Source: [Clostridium] symbiosum (GTDB taxonomy: Bacteria; Bacillota; Clostridia; Lachnospirales; Lachnospiraceae). From it: a stretch of 37,531 nucleotides of DNA. Made by a program: the position numbers and the translations under genes. The notes beneath the pieces are model-generated. The model ran no database searches. It saw only the letters and a list, made by a program, of their open reading frames with translations, and was not told the DNA's origin. This document shows positions 7,956 through 16,401 of this stretch, piece by piece. The DNA lies in contig JAETSN010000044.1 in assembly GCA_021769625.1 (NCBI GenBank), forward strand, positions 1-37,531. Direction: 5' to 3'. Positions within the stretch are counted from its first letter, which is position 1, and each line of letters starts with the position of its first letter.

Positions 7956-7994
7956 CTGCAGCCGCGCTGCCGGAGGACCGGCTGGCGGCTGCGG
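7956..7994 (-). promoter_or_regulatory. Strong intercistronic hairpin between PFL body and small genes
   Basis: An outer stem, 7956-7965 with 7985-7994 (8 perfect G/C-rich pairs plus 2), encloses an inner 5-bp stem, 7969-7973 with 7978-7982. No T run follows on the minus strand, so it looks like an mRNA processing or stabilising hairpin rather than a terminator. It lies just upstream of the ribosome binding site of the 71-residue gene. Confidence 0.6.
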
Positions 7995-8007
7995 TTTTAC
8001 TTGTTTT

Positions 8008-8096
8008 TTTATTTCAGCTCAAGCTCATATATCCAAGGTGATATCGAGCTATTCAGGCATTATCATGCTTTATTTCAGTTCAAGCTCGATATCACC
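8008..8096. repeat. Direct and inverted repeats duplicating the pflB 3' end
   Basis: A 19-nt segment at 8069-8087, which contains the pflB stop and last codons, recurs at 8008-8026 with one mismatch, 61 bp away. In the same stretch 8037-8050 is a perfect 14-bp inverted copy of 8083-8096. The second copy lies in non-coding sequence. This reads as a partial duplication or rearrangement at the point where the PFL gene was split. Confidence 0.8.
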
Positions 8097-10106
8097 TGAG
8101 AATACCTTATCCTCTTTGCCGAGAGCGCCGGGGATGATCGTGAAGGTATTGGAGATACCATCCTGAGCATCCTTGAACGGCAGTTTGGATACGGAAGAGA
8201 GGGAAGCAACCGCACCGTGGGTATCACGGCCGTGCATCGGGTTAGCACCGGGAGCAAACGGCTGACCTTTCTTACGTCCGTCAGGTGTGTTGCCTGTAGC
8301 CTTACCGTAAGTTACGTTGGAAGTAATGGTAAGGATGGAAGTGGTAGGGATACCGTTTCTGTAGGTGTGGTGTCTTCTGATCGCTGTCATAAATCTGTGA
8401 ACGACTTCCTGAGCGATCTCGTCAACACGGTCATCATCGTTGCCGTATTTCGGGAACTCGCCGGTTGTCTTGAAGTCTACGATCACGCCGTCCTCATCGC
8501 GGACAACTTCAACTTTCGCATACTTGATAGCGGACAGGGAGTCAGCCACGATGGAAAGGCCTGCAACACCTGTTGCGAAGTAACGTTTTACATCTCTGTC
8601 ATGCAGAGCCATCTCAGCTCTCTCATAGCAGTATTTGTCATGCATATAGTGGATGATGTTCAGCGTATTTACATATACATCCGCCTGCCATTCCATCATA
8701 TCCATGAATTTATCTACAACATCATCGTAATCCAGAACGTCGCCTGTCACAGGACGATACTTCGGACCAACCTGTTTCTTGGTAACTTCGTCAACACCGC
8801 CGTTCAAAGCGTACAGCAGACATTTAGCAAGGTTAGCACGAGCGCCGAAGAACTGCATTTCCTTACCGATCACCATGGAGGATACGCAGCATGCGATACC
8901 ATAGTCGTCACCGTGGGTAACTCTCATCAGATCGTCGTTCTCATACTGGATGGAAGAAGTCTGGATAGACATCTTAGCACAGTATCTCTTCCAGTTCTCA
9001 GGAAGCCTTGTGGACCACAGAACCGTCAGGTTGGGTTCCGGTGAAGCGCCCAGATTTTCCAGCGTGTGCAGGAAACGGAAGCTCATCTTTGTAACAAGGG
9101 AACGGCCGTCAACGCCCATACCGCCGAGGGACTCTGTTACCCATACCGGATCGCCGGCGAAGATCTGGTTGTATTCAGGAGTACGAGCGAATTTCACGCA
9201 GCGCAGCTTCATGATGAAGTGGTCAACGAATTCCTGAATCTGTTCCTCTGTGAATGTGCCGTTCTTTAAGTCTCTTTCAGCGTAGCAGTCAAGGAAGGTG
9301 GAAGTACGTCCGAGGGACATAGCAGCACCGTTCTGCTCCTTAACAGCACACAGATAACCGAAGTAAGTAGCCTGGATAGCTTCCTGTACGTTGGAAGCCG
9401 GTTTGGAAATATCGCAGCCGTAAGAAGCAGCCATTTCCTTCATCATCTTCAGAGCTGTGATCTGCTCGGAGATCTCTTCGCGAAGACGGATCACGTCGTC
9501 AGTCATCACGCGTCCTGTGGAGTTTTTCTGATCCTGCTTGTCTTCGATCAGCCTGTCGATACCGTACAGGGCAACACGCCTGTAGTCGCCGATGATACGG
9601 CCGCGGCCGTAAGCATCAGGAAGTCCTGTGATGATGTGGGAGGAACGGCAAGCTCTCATCTCCTGATTGTATGCGTCGAAACAGCCGGCATTATGTGTTT
9701 TCCTGTGTGTGGAGAAGAACTCGGAGATCTCGGGGTCAACTTCATAACCGTTGTCTGCGCAAGCTTTCTCTGCCATACGGATACCGCCGTAAGGCTGCAG
9801 GGATCTCTTGAAGGGAGCGTCTGTCTGGAAACCTACGATGGTCTCTTTGCTCTTGTCAAGGTAGCCCGGGCCGTGGGATGTGATGGTGGAAACAACTTTG
9901 GTGTCCATATCCAGTACACCGCCTGCCTCACGCTCTTTTCTGGAAAGTTCCAGTACCATCTCCCATAAGTCTTTTGTGTTCTGTGTAGGCCCCGCCAGGA
10001 AAGAATCATCGCCCTCGTAAGGGGTGTAGTTCTTCTGGATGAAATCGCGGGTGTTTACTTCGCGGTCCCATTTGTTGCCTACAAAACCTGTCCATTCTGG
10101 TCTCAT
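8070..10106 (-). CDS. pflB: Pyruvate formate-lyase catalytic body lacking the glycyl-radical domain
   Basis: The 678-residue protein has the PFL opening [20 protein letters not shown] and the adjacent catalytic cysteines C406-C407 in GIACCVSSM. It continues through the conserved [18 protein letters not shown] near the end. It then stops at GDIELELK, where a full-length PFL (about 740-760 residues) would go on with the glycyl-radical domain. That domain is encoded separately at 7448-7690. The enzyme converts pyruvate and CoA to acetyl-CoA and formate, in the cytoplasm and anaerobically. The transcript starts from TTGACT-18-TATAAT and the start has an AGGAGG box. This is a clean gene split, not a random truncation, since all pieces are present. 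Confidence 0.93.
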   Translation of the reverse strand: MRPEWTGFVGNKWDREVNTRDFIQKNYTPYEGDDSFLAGPTQNTKDLWEMVLELSRKEREAGGVLDMDTKVVSTITSHGPGYLDKSKETIVGFQTDAPFKRSLQPYGGIRMAEKACADNGYEVDPEISEFFSTHRKTHNAGCFDAYNQEMRACRSSHIITGLPDAYGRGRIIGDYRRVALYGIDRLIEDKQDQKNSTGRVMTDDVIRLREEISEQITALKMMKEMAASYGCDISKPASNVQEAIQATYFGYLCAVKEQNGAAMSLGRTSTFLDCYAERDLKNGTFTEEQIQEFVDHFIMKLRCVKFARTPEYNQIFAGDPVWVTESLGGMGVDGRSLVTKMSFRFLHTLENLGASPEPNLTVLWSTRLPENWKRYCAKMSIQTSSIQYENDDLMRVTHGDDYGIACCVSSMVIGKEMQFFGARANLAKCLLYALNGGVDEVTKKQVGPKYRPVTGDVLDYDDVVDKFMDMMEWQADVYVNTLNIIHYMHDKYCYERAEMALHDRDVKRYFATGVAGLSIVADSLSAIKYAKVEVVRDEDGVIVDFKTTGEFPKYGNDDDRVDEIAQEVVHRFMTAIRRHHTYRNGIPTTSILTITSNVTYGKATGNTPDGRKKGQPFAPGANPMHGRDTHGAVASLSSVSKLPFKDAQDGISNTFTIIPGALGKEDKVFSGDIELELK

Positions 10107-10172
10107 TTTGTGTGCCTCCTATTAAATAATATTTTGAATTGAAATTTTATAGATCAATGATTCTATATGGCT

Positions 10173-10202
10173 ATTATAGTGTACGAAACACAATTAAGTC
10201 AA
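10173..10202 (-). promoter_or_regulatory. Strong promoter of the pfl cluster
   Basis: On the minus strand TTGACT (10197-10202), an 18-nt spacer and a perfect TATAAT (10173-10178). The spacer contains a GTGT...ACAC inverted motif that could be a regulator site. Confidence 0.8.
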
Positions 10203-10288
10203 GGACGGCGATGTACTTTTTTCTATACAAAAGACGCATATTTACAGACTTTTTATGGAATTTTTACAAATTAAAAGAAGTGTGGGTA

Positions 10289-10318
10289 TTTACAGACAAA
10301 ACTGGAAAGTATTATACT
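10289..10318 (+). promoter_or_regulatory. Promoter of the DUF1858 gene
   Basis: TTTACA (10289-10294), an 18-nt spacer and TATACT (10313-10318), divergent from the pfl promoter. Confidence 0.6.
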
Positions 10319-10392
10319 GTATATGTTTTCGGATTTAAACTATAACTGCAGATGTCAGAACATCTGCGGAACTGGAACAGGAGGTTTTAAAT

Positions 10393-10584
10393 ATGAGTGG
10401 TATCACCAGAGAAATGACGATCGGAGAGATCCTGAGAACAAATCCCGATGTGGCGCCGATACTGATGGAGGCAGGCATGCATTGTCTGGGATGTCCTTCG
10501 GCACAGGGGGAATCTTTAGAGGAAGCAGCTATGGTACACGGCATCAACATCGATGAGCTGATGACAAGGATCGAACAGGCATAA
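10393..10584 (+). CDS. DUF1858 redox-disulfide domain protein
   Basis: The 63-residue protein matches the DUF1858 pattern: [30 protein letters not shown], shown here by its parts [24 protein letters not shown] and [11 protein letters not shown]. The CxxC pair (HCLGC) is the presumed redox disulfide. The family is often found next to or fused with hybrid-cluster and other iron-sulfur proteins, and its exact role is unknown. It is divergent from the PFL locus, so oxidative protection of glycyl-radical or iron-sulfur enzymes is a reasonable guess. An AGGAGG box is 10 nt upstream, and its own promoter and terminator make it monocistronic. Confidence 0.9.
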   Translation: MSGITREMTIGEILRTNPDVAPILMEAGMHCLGCPSAQGESLEEAAMVHGINIDELMTRIEQA

Positions 10585-10609
10585 CAGAAAAAGTGATCAT
10601 AACAAAGTC

Positions 10610-10640
10610 AAAAAGAACCGCTATGAGGTGGTTCTTTTTA
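10610..10640 (+). terminator. Terminator of the DUF1858 gene
   Basis: A 10-bp stem, 10610-10619 with 10630-10639, ends in a T run. Confidence 0.8.
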
Positions 10641-10676
10641 TCTTTCAATAAAATTATATGGTAAATATGCACAAAT

Positions 10677-10692
10677 GAGTAAAGGTTTACCC
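10677..10692 (+). promoter_or_regulatory. Upstream LacI-type operator O1
   Basis: GAGTAAAGGTTTACCC is a near-palindrome. Its half-sites match the second site at 10751-10766 when that one is read on the other strand (GAGTAA....TTACCC). It lies upstream of the -35 box. Confidence 0.65.
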
Positions 10693-10721
10693 GTTGAAAT
10701 TGCTGAAAATAAAAAATTCTA

Positions 10722-10749
10722 TTGACAAATTTTTGTGTAATTATATAAT
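10722..10749 (+). promoter_or_regulatory. Promoter of the epimerase-importer-hydrolase operon
   Basis: Perfect TTGACA (10722-10727) and TATAAT (10744-10749) with a 16-nt spacer, enclosed by two matching palindromes. Confidence 0.85.
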
Positions 10750-10750
10750 T

Positions 10751-10766
10751 GGGTAAAGGATTACTC
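10751..10766 (+). promoter_or_regulatory. Downstream LacI-type operator O2
   Basis: GGGTAAAGGATTACTC covers the expected transcription start and shares its half-sites with O1 in the opposite orientation. The centre-to-centre distance to O1 is 74 bp, about seven helical turns, which suits DNA looping by a tetramer or bridged dimers. Confidence 0.65.
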
Positions 10767-10813
10767 AAACAGCTGGATGAAATCTTTAAATAAAAAGAAA
10801 GGAGGAACTGGTT

Positions 10814-11689
10814 ATGAAATACGGGATCTATGCCCCCTACTGGACGCATGAATGGACTTCTGATTATGAATATTTTATCCCCAAAGTGAAAAAGCTGGGA
10901 TTTGATATTATGGAAATTTCATGTGCGGCGCTTATTCAGAAATATGTGACGGACGCCCAGCTTTTGGAATTAAAAAAGGTTGCGGATGACAACGGCATCA
11001 TATTGACGGCGGGATATGGACCGACCAAAGAACAGAATGTTTGCTCGGAAGATCCGGCCATAGTGGAAAAAGCCATGAAATTTTTCCAGGGGCTATTGCC
11101 CAAGCTGCAGCTCATGGACATTAAGATTTTGGGAGGAGGTCTGTATTCCTACTGGCCTTTGGACCCGGGGATGAAAATGGATAAAGAAGCAGATCTGGAC
11201 AGGGCTGTTAAAAATATGAGGATTCTTTCGAAAACGGCGGAAGAATGTGATGTGACATTAGGTATGGAAGTATTGAACCGCTATGAGGGGTATATGCTGA
11301 ATACCTGTGAGGAAGCGCTGGACTTTGTCAGGGCTGTAGGCAGTACACATGTGAAAGTGATGCTGGATACATTCCACATGAATATTGAAGAGGACAATAT
11401 GGCGGCGGCGATCCGCAGGGCAGGGGATCAGCTGGGACATCTGCATGTAGGGGAACAGAACCGCAGAGTACCGGGAAAAGGGACTCTTCCGTGGGCGGAG
11501 ATCGGACAGGCGCTCAGGGATATCAATTATCAGGGCGCGGTCGTGATGGAACCTTTTGTCATGAGCGGCGGAACGATCGGAAGCGAGATAAGAGTATGGC
11601 ATGATCTGGTCCCGAATGCGACAGAGGAATTGCTGGATGCAGACGCAAAGGGCGCGGCAGCATTTCTTCGGCACGTATTTGGCGCCTGA
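10814..11689 (+). CDS. D-psicose/D-tagatose 3-epimerase-family protein
   Basis: The 291-residue TIM-barrel protein opens MKYGIYAPYWTHEWTSDYEY, like ketose 3-epimerases of the DTE/DPE family. The metal and catalytic residues fall in the expected places: E152 (LGMEVLNRYEG), D185 and H188 (MLDTFHMN), H211 (LHVGEQNRR) and E246 (VMEPFV). These enzymes interconvert free ketohexoses at C3, for example D-allulose (psicose) and D-fructose, in the cytoplasm. It is the first gene of the LacI-controlled operon and is followed by a sugar importer and a nucleoside hydrolase. The exact sugar is not fixed by sequence, and other xylose-isomerase-like epimerase activities are possible. Confidence 0.87.
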   Translation: MKYGIYAPYWTHEWTSDYEYFIPKVKKLGFDIMEISCAALIQKYVTDAQLLELKKVADDNGIILTAGYGPTKEQNVCSEDPAIVEKAMKFFQGLLPKLQLMDIKILGGGLYSYWPLDPGMKMDKEADLDRAVKNMRILSKTAEECDVTLGMEVLNRYEGYMLNTCEEALDFVRAVGSTHVKVMLDTFHMNIEEDNMAAAIRRAGDQLGHLHVGEQNRRVPGKGTLPWAEIGQALRDINYQGAVVMEPFVMSGGTIGSEIRVWHDLVPNATEELLDADAKGAAAFLRHVFGA

Positions 11690-11749
11690 AAATGACGGAA
11701 AACGGCAGTTATTAAATCAATGATTTTTAAACATCAGGAGGACAGGAAA

Positions 11750-12817
11750 ATGAAAAAGAAATGGATGAGTGTTGTATTATGTGCGGCAATGACAGGCATG
11801 CTGCTGGCGGGATGCGGAAACTCGGGTGAGACAGCCCAGACAGAGGAGCCTGCAGTGGAAGAAACAGAGGAACCTGCAGCGGAAGCGGAGGAAACAGAGG
11901 AAGCAGCACCGGAGGAGGCGGAAACTTCTGAGGGAAATGTGATCGCACCGAAAAACGGGGAGCATTATAAATTCGGATTCACAGAGATGAGTGCGGGCTC
12001 CTTCTTTGAAGCATGCTATAACGGTGCGGCAGAGATCATTGAGGCAAACGGTGATGAGATCATTCATTCCGAAGGAAAAGCAGACAGTGCATATCAGCTG
12101 AGCGTTGTAGAAGATTTTATCGCGCAGGGATGCGATATTGTATTTTACAATCCTTCCGACGCAGCGGCATCTGCAGCAGCAGTAAAGGCATTAAATGATG
12201 CGGGGATTCCGATCGTAAACTTTGATTCGGCAGTCAGCGATCTGTCCAAAGTAAACTGCTTTGTTGTCAGCGACAGCTATTCCTGCGGGCAGATCGCAGG
12301 AGAAGAACTGGTGAAAAATCATCCGGAAGGCGGAAAAGTGGCAGTTCTTGACTTTCCGGCATCCGCAGCGGCAGCAGACCGTGCCAACGGATTTGTCGAT
12401 ACTGTGACCGCGGCAGGATTTGAGATAGTGGCACAGATGGATGCGGGAGCTAAGCCGGAAAAGGGACTTACGGTTATGGAAGATTTAATGCAGGCGCATT
12501 CTGATCTGCTTGCGATCTTCTGCATCAACGATGAATGTGCACAGGGCGCATACTCTGCGATCACTGCGGCAGGAGAGGACATTGAGATCTACAGTGTCAA
12601 TGCAGGACCGGAAGCGAAAGCCGCAATGACAAAAGACGGCGTGGAAGGAATATGGAAATGTACGGCAGCGCAGAGTCCTATCGGAATTGGAAAACAGAGC
12701 GCTGAGGTTGCATACCAGATCCTGAATGGCGAGTCATATGAGAGCGAGATCCAGATCGCATCATTTGCAGTGACTCCGGAAAATATTGACCAGTATAACG
12801 GCTCTGACTGGCAGTAA
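11750..12817 (+). CDS. Sugar ABC transporter substrate-binding lipoprotein (RbsB-like)
   Basis: The 355-residue protein has a lipoprotein signal, MKKKWMSVVLCAAMTGMLLAGC, with lipobox LLAGC. A Glu/Ala/Pro-rich acidic linker of about 45 residues follows. The type I periplasmic-binding fold then carries YQLSVVEDFIAQGCDIVFYNP, AGIPIVNFDS and ICINDECAQGA-like segments seen in ribose/galactose binders. It would capture a sugar outside the membrane and hand it to the permease at 14412. AGGAGG 9 nt before ATG 11750 decides the start over ATG 11720. A hairpin with a T run follows the gene, which would raise its expression over the downstream ATPase. Confidence 0.93.
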   Translation: MKKKWMSVVLCAAMTGMLLAGCGNSGETAQTEEPAVEETEEPAAEAEETEEAAPEEAETSEGNVIAPKNGEHYKFGFTEMSAGSFFEACYNGAAEIIEANGDEIIHSEGKADSAYQLSVVEDFIAQGCDIVFYNPSDAAASAAAVKALNDAGIPIVNFDSAVSDLSKVNCFVVSDSYSCGQIAGEELVKNHPEGGKVAVLDFPASAAAADRANGFVDTVTAAGFEIVAQMDAGAKPEKGLTVMEDLMQAHSDLLAIFCINDECAQGAYSAITAAGEDIEIYSVNAGPEAKAAMTKDGVEGIWKCTAAQSPIGIGKQSAEVAYQILNGESYESEIQIASFAVTPENIDQYNGSDWQ

Positions 12818-12842
12818 ATCTAAGACGGGAAAAACATATGAG

Positions 12843-12873
12843 GTCAGGGGGGCGTAAGCTGCCCCTGGCTTTT
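12843..12873 (+). terminator. Intercistronic terminator/attenuator after the binding-protein gene
   Basis: An 11-bp stem with one bulge, 12843-12853 with 12858-12869, GTAA loop, then TTTT. It lies between the binding protein and ATPase genes, where partial termination gives excess binding protein. Confidence 0.75.
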
Positions 12874-12897
12874 CGGCAGGAAAGAGAGGTATTTTCA

Positions 12898-14388
12898 GTG
12901 AGTATACTGTTGGAAATGAAAGATATATCAAAAAGTTTCTCCGATAATAAGGTGCTGAATCAGGTGAATTTATCGGTGGAGGCCGGAGAAGTTCATGCCC
13001 TGTTGGGTGAGAACGGAGCCGGGAAATCCACATTGATGAAGATATTAGGCGGGATCTATTCAAAGGACAGCGGAGAGATCTATATTGAAGGACAGAAAGC
13101 TGATATACATAATGTAGTGAGTGCCAGGGAGTATGGAGTGAGCATCATCCATCAGGAATTGATGATGGCACAGCATCTGACCATAGCGGAAAACATTTTC
13201 ATGGGACGTGAGATCGTGAAAAAGGGTATGGTCGACCTGAAGGAACAGGAGAAAAGAACACAGGTATTTCTGGACAAATACGAGATGGGACTCAGGGCAG
13301 ATGCACAGCTGGGAAAGCTGACGATCGCGCAGCAGCAGATGATTGAGATCATCAAGGCTGTGTCTTTCGGGGCTAAGATCATTGTAATGGATGAGCCTAC
13401 TTCTTCCTTATCAGATGCGGAAGTAGAAATTCTGTATGATATGATACGTACCCTGAAAAAGGAAAATGTGGCGATCATATATATTTCCCATCGTTTGAAC
13501 GAGCTGTATGAGATCACTGACAGGACAACGATAATGCGCGACGGCGAATACATAGCGACCGTAGTAACGAAAGAAACGGAGCGTGACAGACTGATCGCGA
13601 TGATGGTAGGGCGTGATCTGGCGAGCTATTATACAAAAAATGACCATGTACAGGATGAAGTTGTGCTGGAGGTAAAGAATCTTTCCGACGGACATAAAGT
13701 AAAGAATGTCAGTTTCGATCTGAGAAAGGGGGAGATCCTCGGAATCGCCGGACTGGTAGGAGCGGGACGGAGTGAAGCGGTCGAATGCCTGTTTGGCATT
13801 ACAGCTAAAAAAAGCGGGAGCATCCGGTATAAAGGGAAGGAAACAGCCTTCCGGAGTCCGAAGGAGGCCATGGCGGCGGGATTCGGGCTGGTGCCGGAGG
13901 ATCGAAAAAAGGAAGGGCTTTTTCTGCAGTCGGCGGTGCGGTTCAATATGACGATCAACGTGATCCCTGAATTTCTGAAAAAACTTATCTGGAACGGGAA
14001 AAAAGAAAACGATATCGTGGCGGGAAAAATACATGATATGGACATTAAAGTGACAGGACCGGAACAGGTGGTCGGCAAACTGAGCGGCGGTAATCAACAA
14101 AAGGTACTGATCGGAAGATGGCTGTGTTCTACGAAAGAGGTATTGATTTTGGATGAGCCGACAAGAGGTGTTGACGTAAAAACCAAGGCAGAAATTTATG
14201 CGTTGATCGATAAACTGGCAGAACAGGGGCTTTCGATCATTATGGTATCTTCGGAATTACCGGAACTGATCAATATGAGCGACCGGGTCATGGTCATGTC
14301 AAACGGCTGCAGCACCGGTATGCTGTACAGGGATGATCTGAGCCAGGAGAGCATTATGAAGCTCGCTACGATGGAAATAACAGCGTGA
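12898..14388 (+). CDS. Sugar ABC transporter ATPase, two nucleotide-binding domains (RbsA-like)
   Basis: The 496-residue protein carries two ABC domains in tandem. The first has Walker A GENGAGKST (about 37-45) and MDEPTSSLSDAE. The second has the degenerate Walker A GLVGAGRSE usual for RbsA/MglA proteins, then LSGGNQQKV and LDEPTRGVDVKTKAE. It powers import with the permease encoded next. The frame is open from ATG 12838, but that stretch is the terminator hairpin. GTG 12898 with GAGAGG 8 nt upstream gives the normal N-terminus VSILLEMKDISKSF. The gene ends 23 nt before the permease start. Confidence 0.93.
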   Translation: MSILLEMKDISKSFSDNKVLNQVNLSVEAGEVHALLGENGAGKSTLMKILGGIYSKDSGEIYIEGQKADIHNVVSAREYGVSIIHQELMMAQHLTIAENIFMGREIVKKGMVDLKEQEKRTQVFLDKYEMGLRADAQLGKLTIAQQQMIEIIKAVSFGAKIIVMDEPTSSLSDAEVEILYDMIRTLKKENVAIIYISHRLNELYEITDRTTIMRDGEYIATVVTKETERDRLIAMMVGRDLASYYTKNDHVQDEVVLEVKNLSDGHKVKNVSFDLRKGEILGIAGLVGAGRSEAVECLFGITAKKSGSIRYKGKETAFRSPKEAMAAGFGLVPEDRKKEGLFLQSAVRFNMTINVIPEFLKKLIWNGKKENDIVAGKIHDMDIKVTGPEQVVGKLSGGNQQKVLIGRWLCSTKEVLILDEPTRGVDVKTKAEIYALIDKLAEQGLSIIMVSSELPELINMSDRVMVMSNGCSTGMLYRDDLSQESIMKLATMEITA

Positions 14389-14411
14389 GCATGTGACGAA
14401 GGAGGAATATT

Positions 14412-15392
14412 ATGGAAACAAAAAATGAAAGCAGGATACAATCCTGGGGAAAAGGACTGGCAGATGTGATAAAAAGAAACGGAGGGATCATTATCGGCCT
14501 TCTGGTGATCTGTATAATTCTGACAATAATGTCAGATTCCTTTTTGAAACTGCAGAATTTTTCCAATATCATGAGACAGATCACGGTAAATGTAATACTG
14601 GCATGTGGGATGACGATGGTGATCATCCTCGGAGGGATCGATCTGTCTGTCGGTTCCATTATTGCAGTTTCCGGATGTCTGTGCTGCGGCCTGATCACCA
14701 ATGTGGGAATGCCTTCCATCGCGGCGATTCCAATCTCTATTCTGGCAGGAACTCTGGTGGGCGTATTCAACGGCCTGGTAGTCTCAAGAACAACAATACC
14801 GCCTTTTATCGTAACGCTGGCGACCATGAACATCGGGCGCGGATTTGCACGTATTTACACAAAGGCTACTACCATTCTGGTGGATGATGAATTATTTACA
14901 TTTATAGGAAGCGGAAAGATATTTGGAGGGATTCCCATTCATTTTGTTTATATGCTGGCAGTGATCATAGTGTCAGGGCTGATCCTGAACAGGACAAGGC
15001 TTGGAAGGAATATTTATGCGGTGGGAGACAATAATCAGGCGGCATCCTATTCGGGGATAGATTCTAAGAAAGTGACGCTGACTGTGTTTATCATTATGGG
15101 ATTTTTCGCCGCGTGTGCCGGGATCTTAAGTTCTGCAAGGACATTTTCCGGACAGTTCAATGTGGGAGAAGGCGCGGAAATGGATGCAATCTCGGCAGTT
15201 GTGCTCGGAGGAACCAGCATGAGCGGAGGTGTTGGCTACTTGAGCGGCACGATCATTGGATGCGTTGTCATCGGTGTTTTGAACAATGGCATGAACATTT
15301 TGGGGATCGATTCGTCCTGGCAGTATGTCGTAAAAGGGGTAGTTGTACTGATCGCCGTATTTATTGACTATTTTAAGAAGATGAAAGAATAA
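14412..15392 (+). CDS. Sugar ABC transporter permease (RbsC-like)
   Basis: The 326-residue protein has about eight to ten hydrophobic segments and the RbsC-family motifs. These include GMTMVIILGGIDLSVGSI (about 64-81), FIVTLATMNIGRG, GRNIYAVGDNNQAASYSGI, and AVVLGGTSMSGGVGYLSGT near the end. It would form the membrane channel as a dimer with the ATPase encoded upstream. AGGAGG lies about 8 nt before the start. Family members move ribose, allose, xylose, galactose and related sugars, so the substrate has to be inferred from the neighbouring enzymes. Confidence 0.93.
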   Translation: METKNESRIQSWGKGLADVIKRNGGIIIGLLVICIILTIMSDSFLKLQNFSNIMRQITVNVILACGMTMVIILGGIDLSVGSIIAVSGCLCCGLITNVGMPSIAAIPISILAGTLVGVFNGLVVSRTTIPPFIVTLATMNIGRGFARIYTKATTILVDDELFTFIGSGKIFGGIPIHFVYMLAVIIVSGLILNRTRLGRNIYAVGDNNQAASYSGIDSKKVTLTVFIIMGFFAACAGILSSARTFSGQFNVGEGAEMDAISAVVLGGTSMSGGVGYLSGTIIGCVVIGVLNNGMNILGIDSSWQYVVKGVVVLIAVFIDYFKKMKE

Positions 15393-15411
15393 GCGGAAAG
15401 AGGAGATCATG

Positions 15412-16347
15412 ATGAAAGAGAAGATCATACTGGATACTGATATTGGGACGGAAGTGGATGATGCCATTACCCTGGCGTATCTTTTGGCTAATCCGGATGC
15501 CGAGATCCTTGGGATCACAACAGTGACCGGAGAAGCGCTGGAGAGAGCAAAACTGGCAAGTGTGCTCTGCAGGATCGCAAAGAAAGATATTCCCATTTAC
15601 CCGGGCTGTGAGAATCCGATACTGGTACCGCAGATCGAATTATATGCACCCCAAAAAGCGATTTTGCATAAATGGGAACATGATACGGAATTTATCAAAA
15701 ACAGAGCGGTGACGTTCATGCAGGAGATGATACACAGATATCCGGGAGAGATCACACTGGTCTGTATCGCACCGCTGACTAATATAGGACTTCTTTTTGC
15801 AATGGATCCGGAGATACCGCAATTATTGAAGCGGATCGTACTTATGTGCGGTTCACCGACCTATACCAGATACGATAATACTTCCGAAAAAATGAGCGCT
15901 ATGCAGGATAGTGATTATATTGTACTGGGAAGCAAAGGGGTGTTGGAAAACAATGCGCTGATCGATCCCCATGCAACAAAACTGGTGTATGAAGCGCCGG
16001 TGAAAGAACATATCACCTGCGGCCTGAATGTGACAAGCCGGTTGATCATGAAACCCGAGGAAGCGGAAAAAATATTTCATCATGCGCTGCTGGAACCGGT
16101 ATTGGATATTGCGAAAGAATGGTTTAAAGATGAAGAACGGGTGACTTTTCATGATCCATTGACAGCGGTCTCACTTTTTCATGAGGATGTCTGCGATTTT
16201 GAGCGGGGGAATCTCACGATCGACACGGAGAGCAGGCTTCTGTGCGGTTTCACATACTGGCGCCCGGACAAGGAGGGGAGGCATCAGGTAGCCATGAACG
16301 TTGACCGGGAACTGTTTTTTAAATATTTATTTGAAGTATTCCGATAA
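15412..16347 (+). CDS. Nucleoside hydrolase family protein (variant metal motif)
   Basis: The 311-residue protein opens KEKIILDTDIGTEVDDAITL. This is the calcium-binding aspartate cluster of nucleoside hydrolases, but with two extra residues between G and DD compared with the classic DTDPGxDDA. Other family features are ITTVTGEALERA, IAPLTNIGLL and the late FHDPLTAV with the catalytic-region histidine. Classic members split N-ribosyl bonds in nucleosides. The variant-motif branch has few characterised members. AGGAG at 15401-15405 is 6 nt from ATG 15412 and 3 nt from ATG 15409, so the second ATG is preferred. It follows the permease by 19 nt, so it should act on the imported compound. Confidence 0.87.
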   Translation: MKEKIILDTDIGTEVDDAITLAYLLANPDAEILGITTVTGEALERAKLASVLCRIAKKDIPIYPGCENPILVPQIELYAPQKAILHKWEHDTEFIKNRAVTFMQEMIHRYPGEITLVCIAPLTNIGLLFAMDPEIPQLLKRIVLMCGSPTYTRYDNTSEKMSAMQDSDYIVLGSKGVLENNALIDPHATKLVYEAPVKEHITCGLNVTSRLIMKPEEAEKIFHHALLEPVLDIAKEWFKDEERVTFHDPLTAVSLFHEDVCDFERGNLTIDTESRLLCGFTYWRPDKEGRHQVAMNVDRELFFKYLFEVFR

Positions 16348-16360
16348 ATGCCAGATTTTG

Positions 16361-16374
16361 TGATATAATTACTC
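16361..16374 (+). promoter_or_regulatory. Probable internal promoter of the lacI-family gene with operator half-site
   Basis: TGATATAAT (16361-16369) is an extended -10 without a clear -35. TTACTC at 16369-16374 matches one half of the operators at 10677 and 10751, so weak autoregulation is possible. Confidence 0.4.
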
Positions 16375-16401
16375 ATAAAAACAGTTTGATGAAGGTGTAA
16401 T

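Noticed and set aside
8217-9044. Plus-strand open frame of 275 codons opposite pflB
   Set aside because: It is fully antisense to the PFL body and has no recognisable domain.
12838-12897. Upstream ATG giving 20 extra residues to the first RbsA-like ATPase
   Set aside because: The extra stretch is the hairpin and T run after the binding-protein gene, and the GTG at 12898 has the better ribosome binding site and gives the family-typical start.
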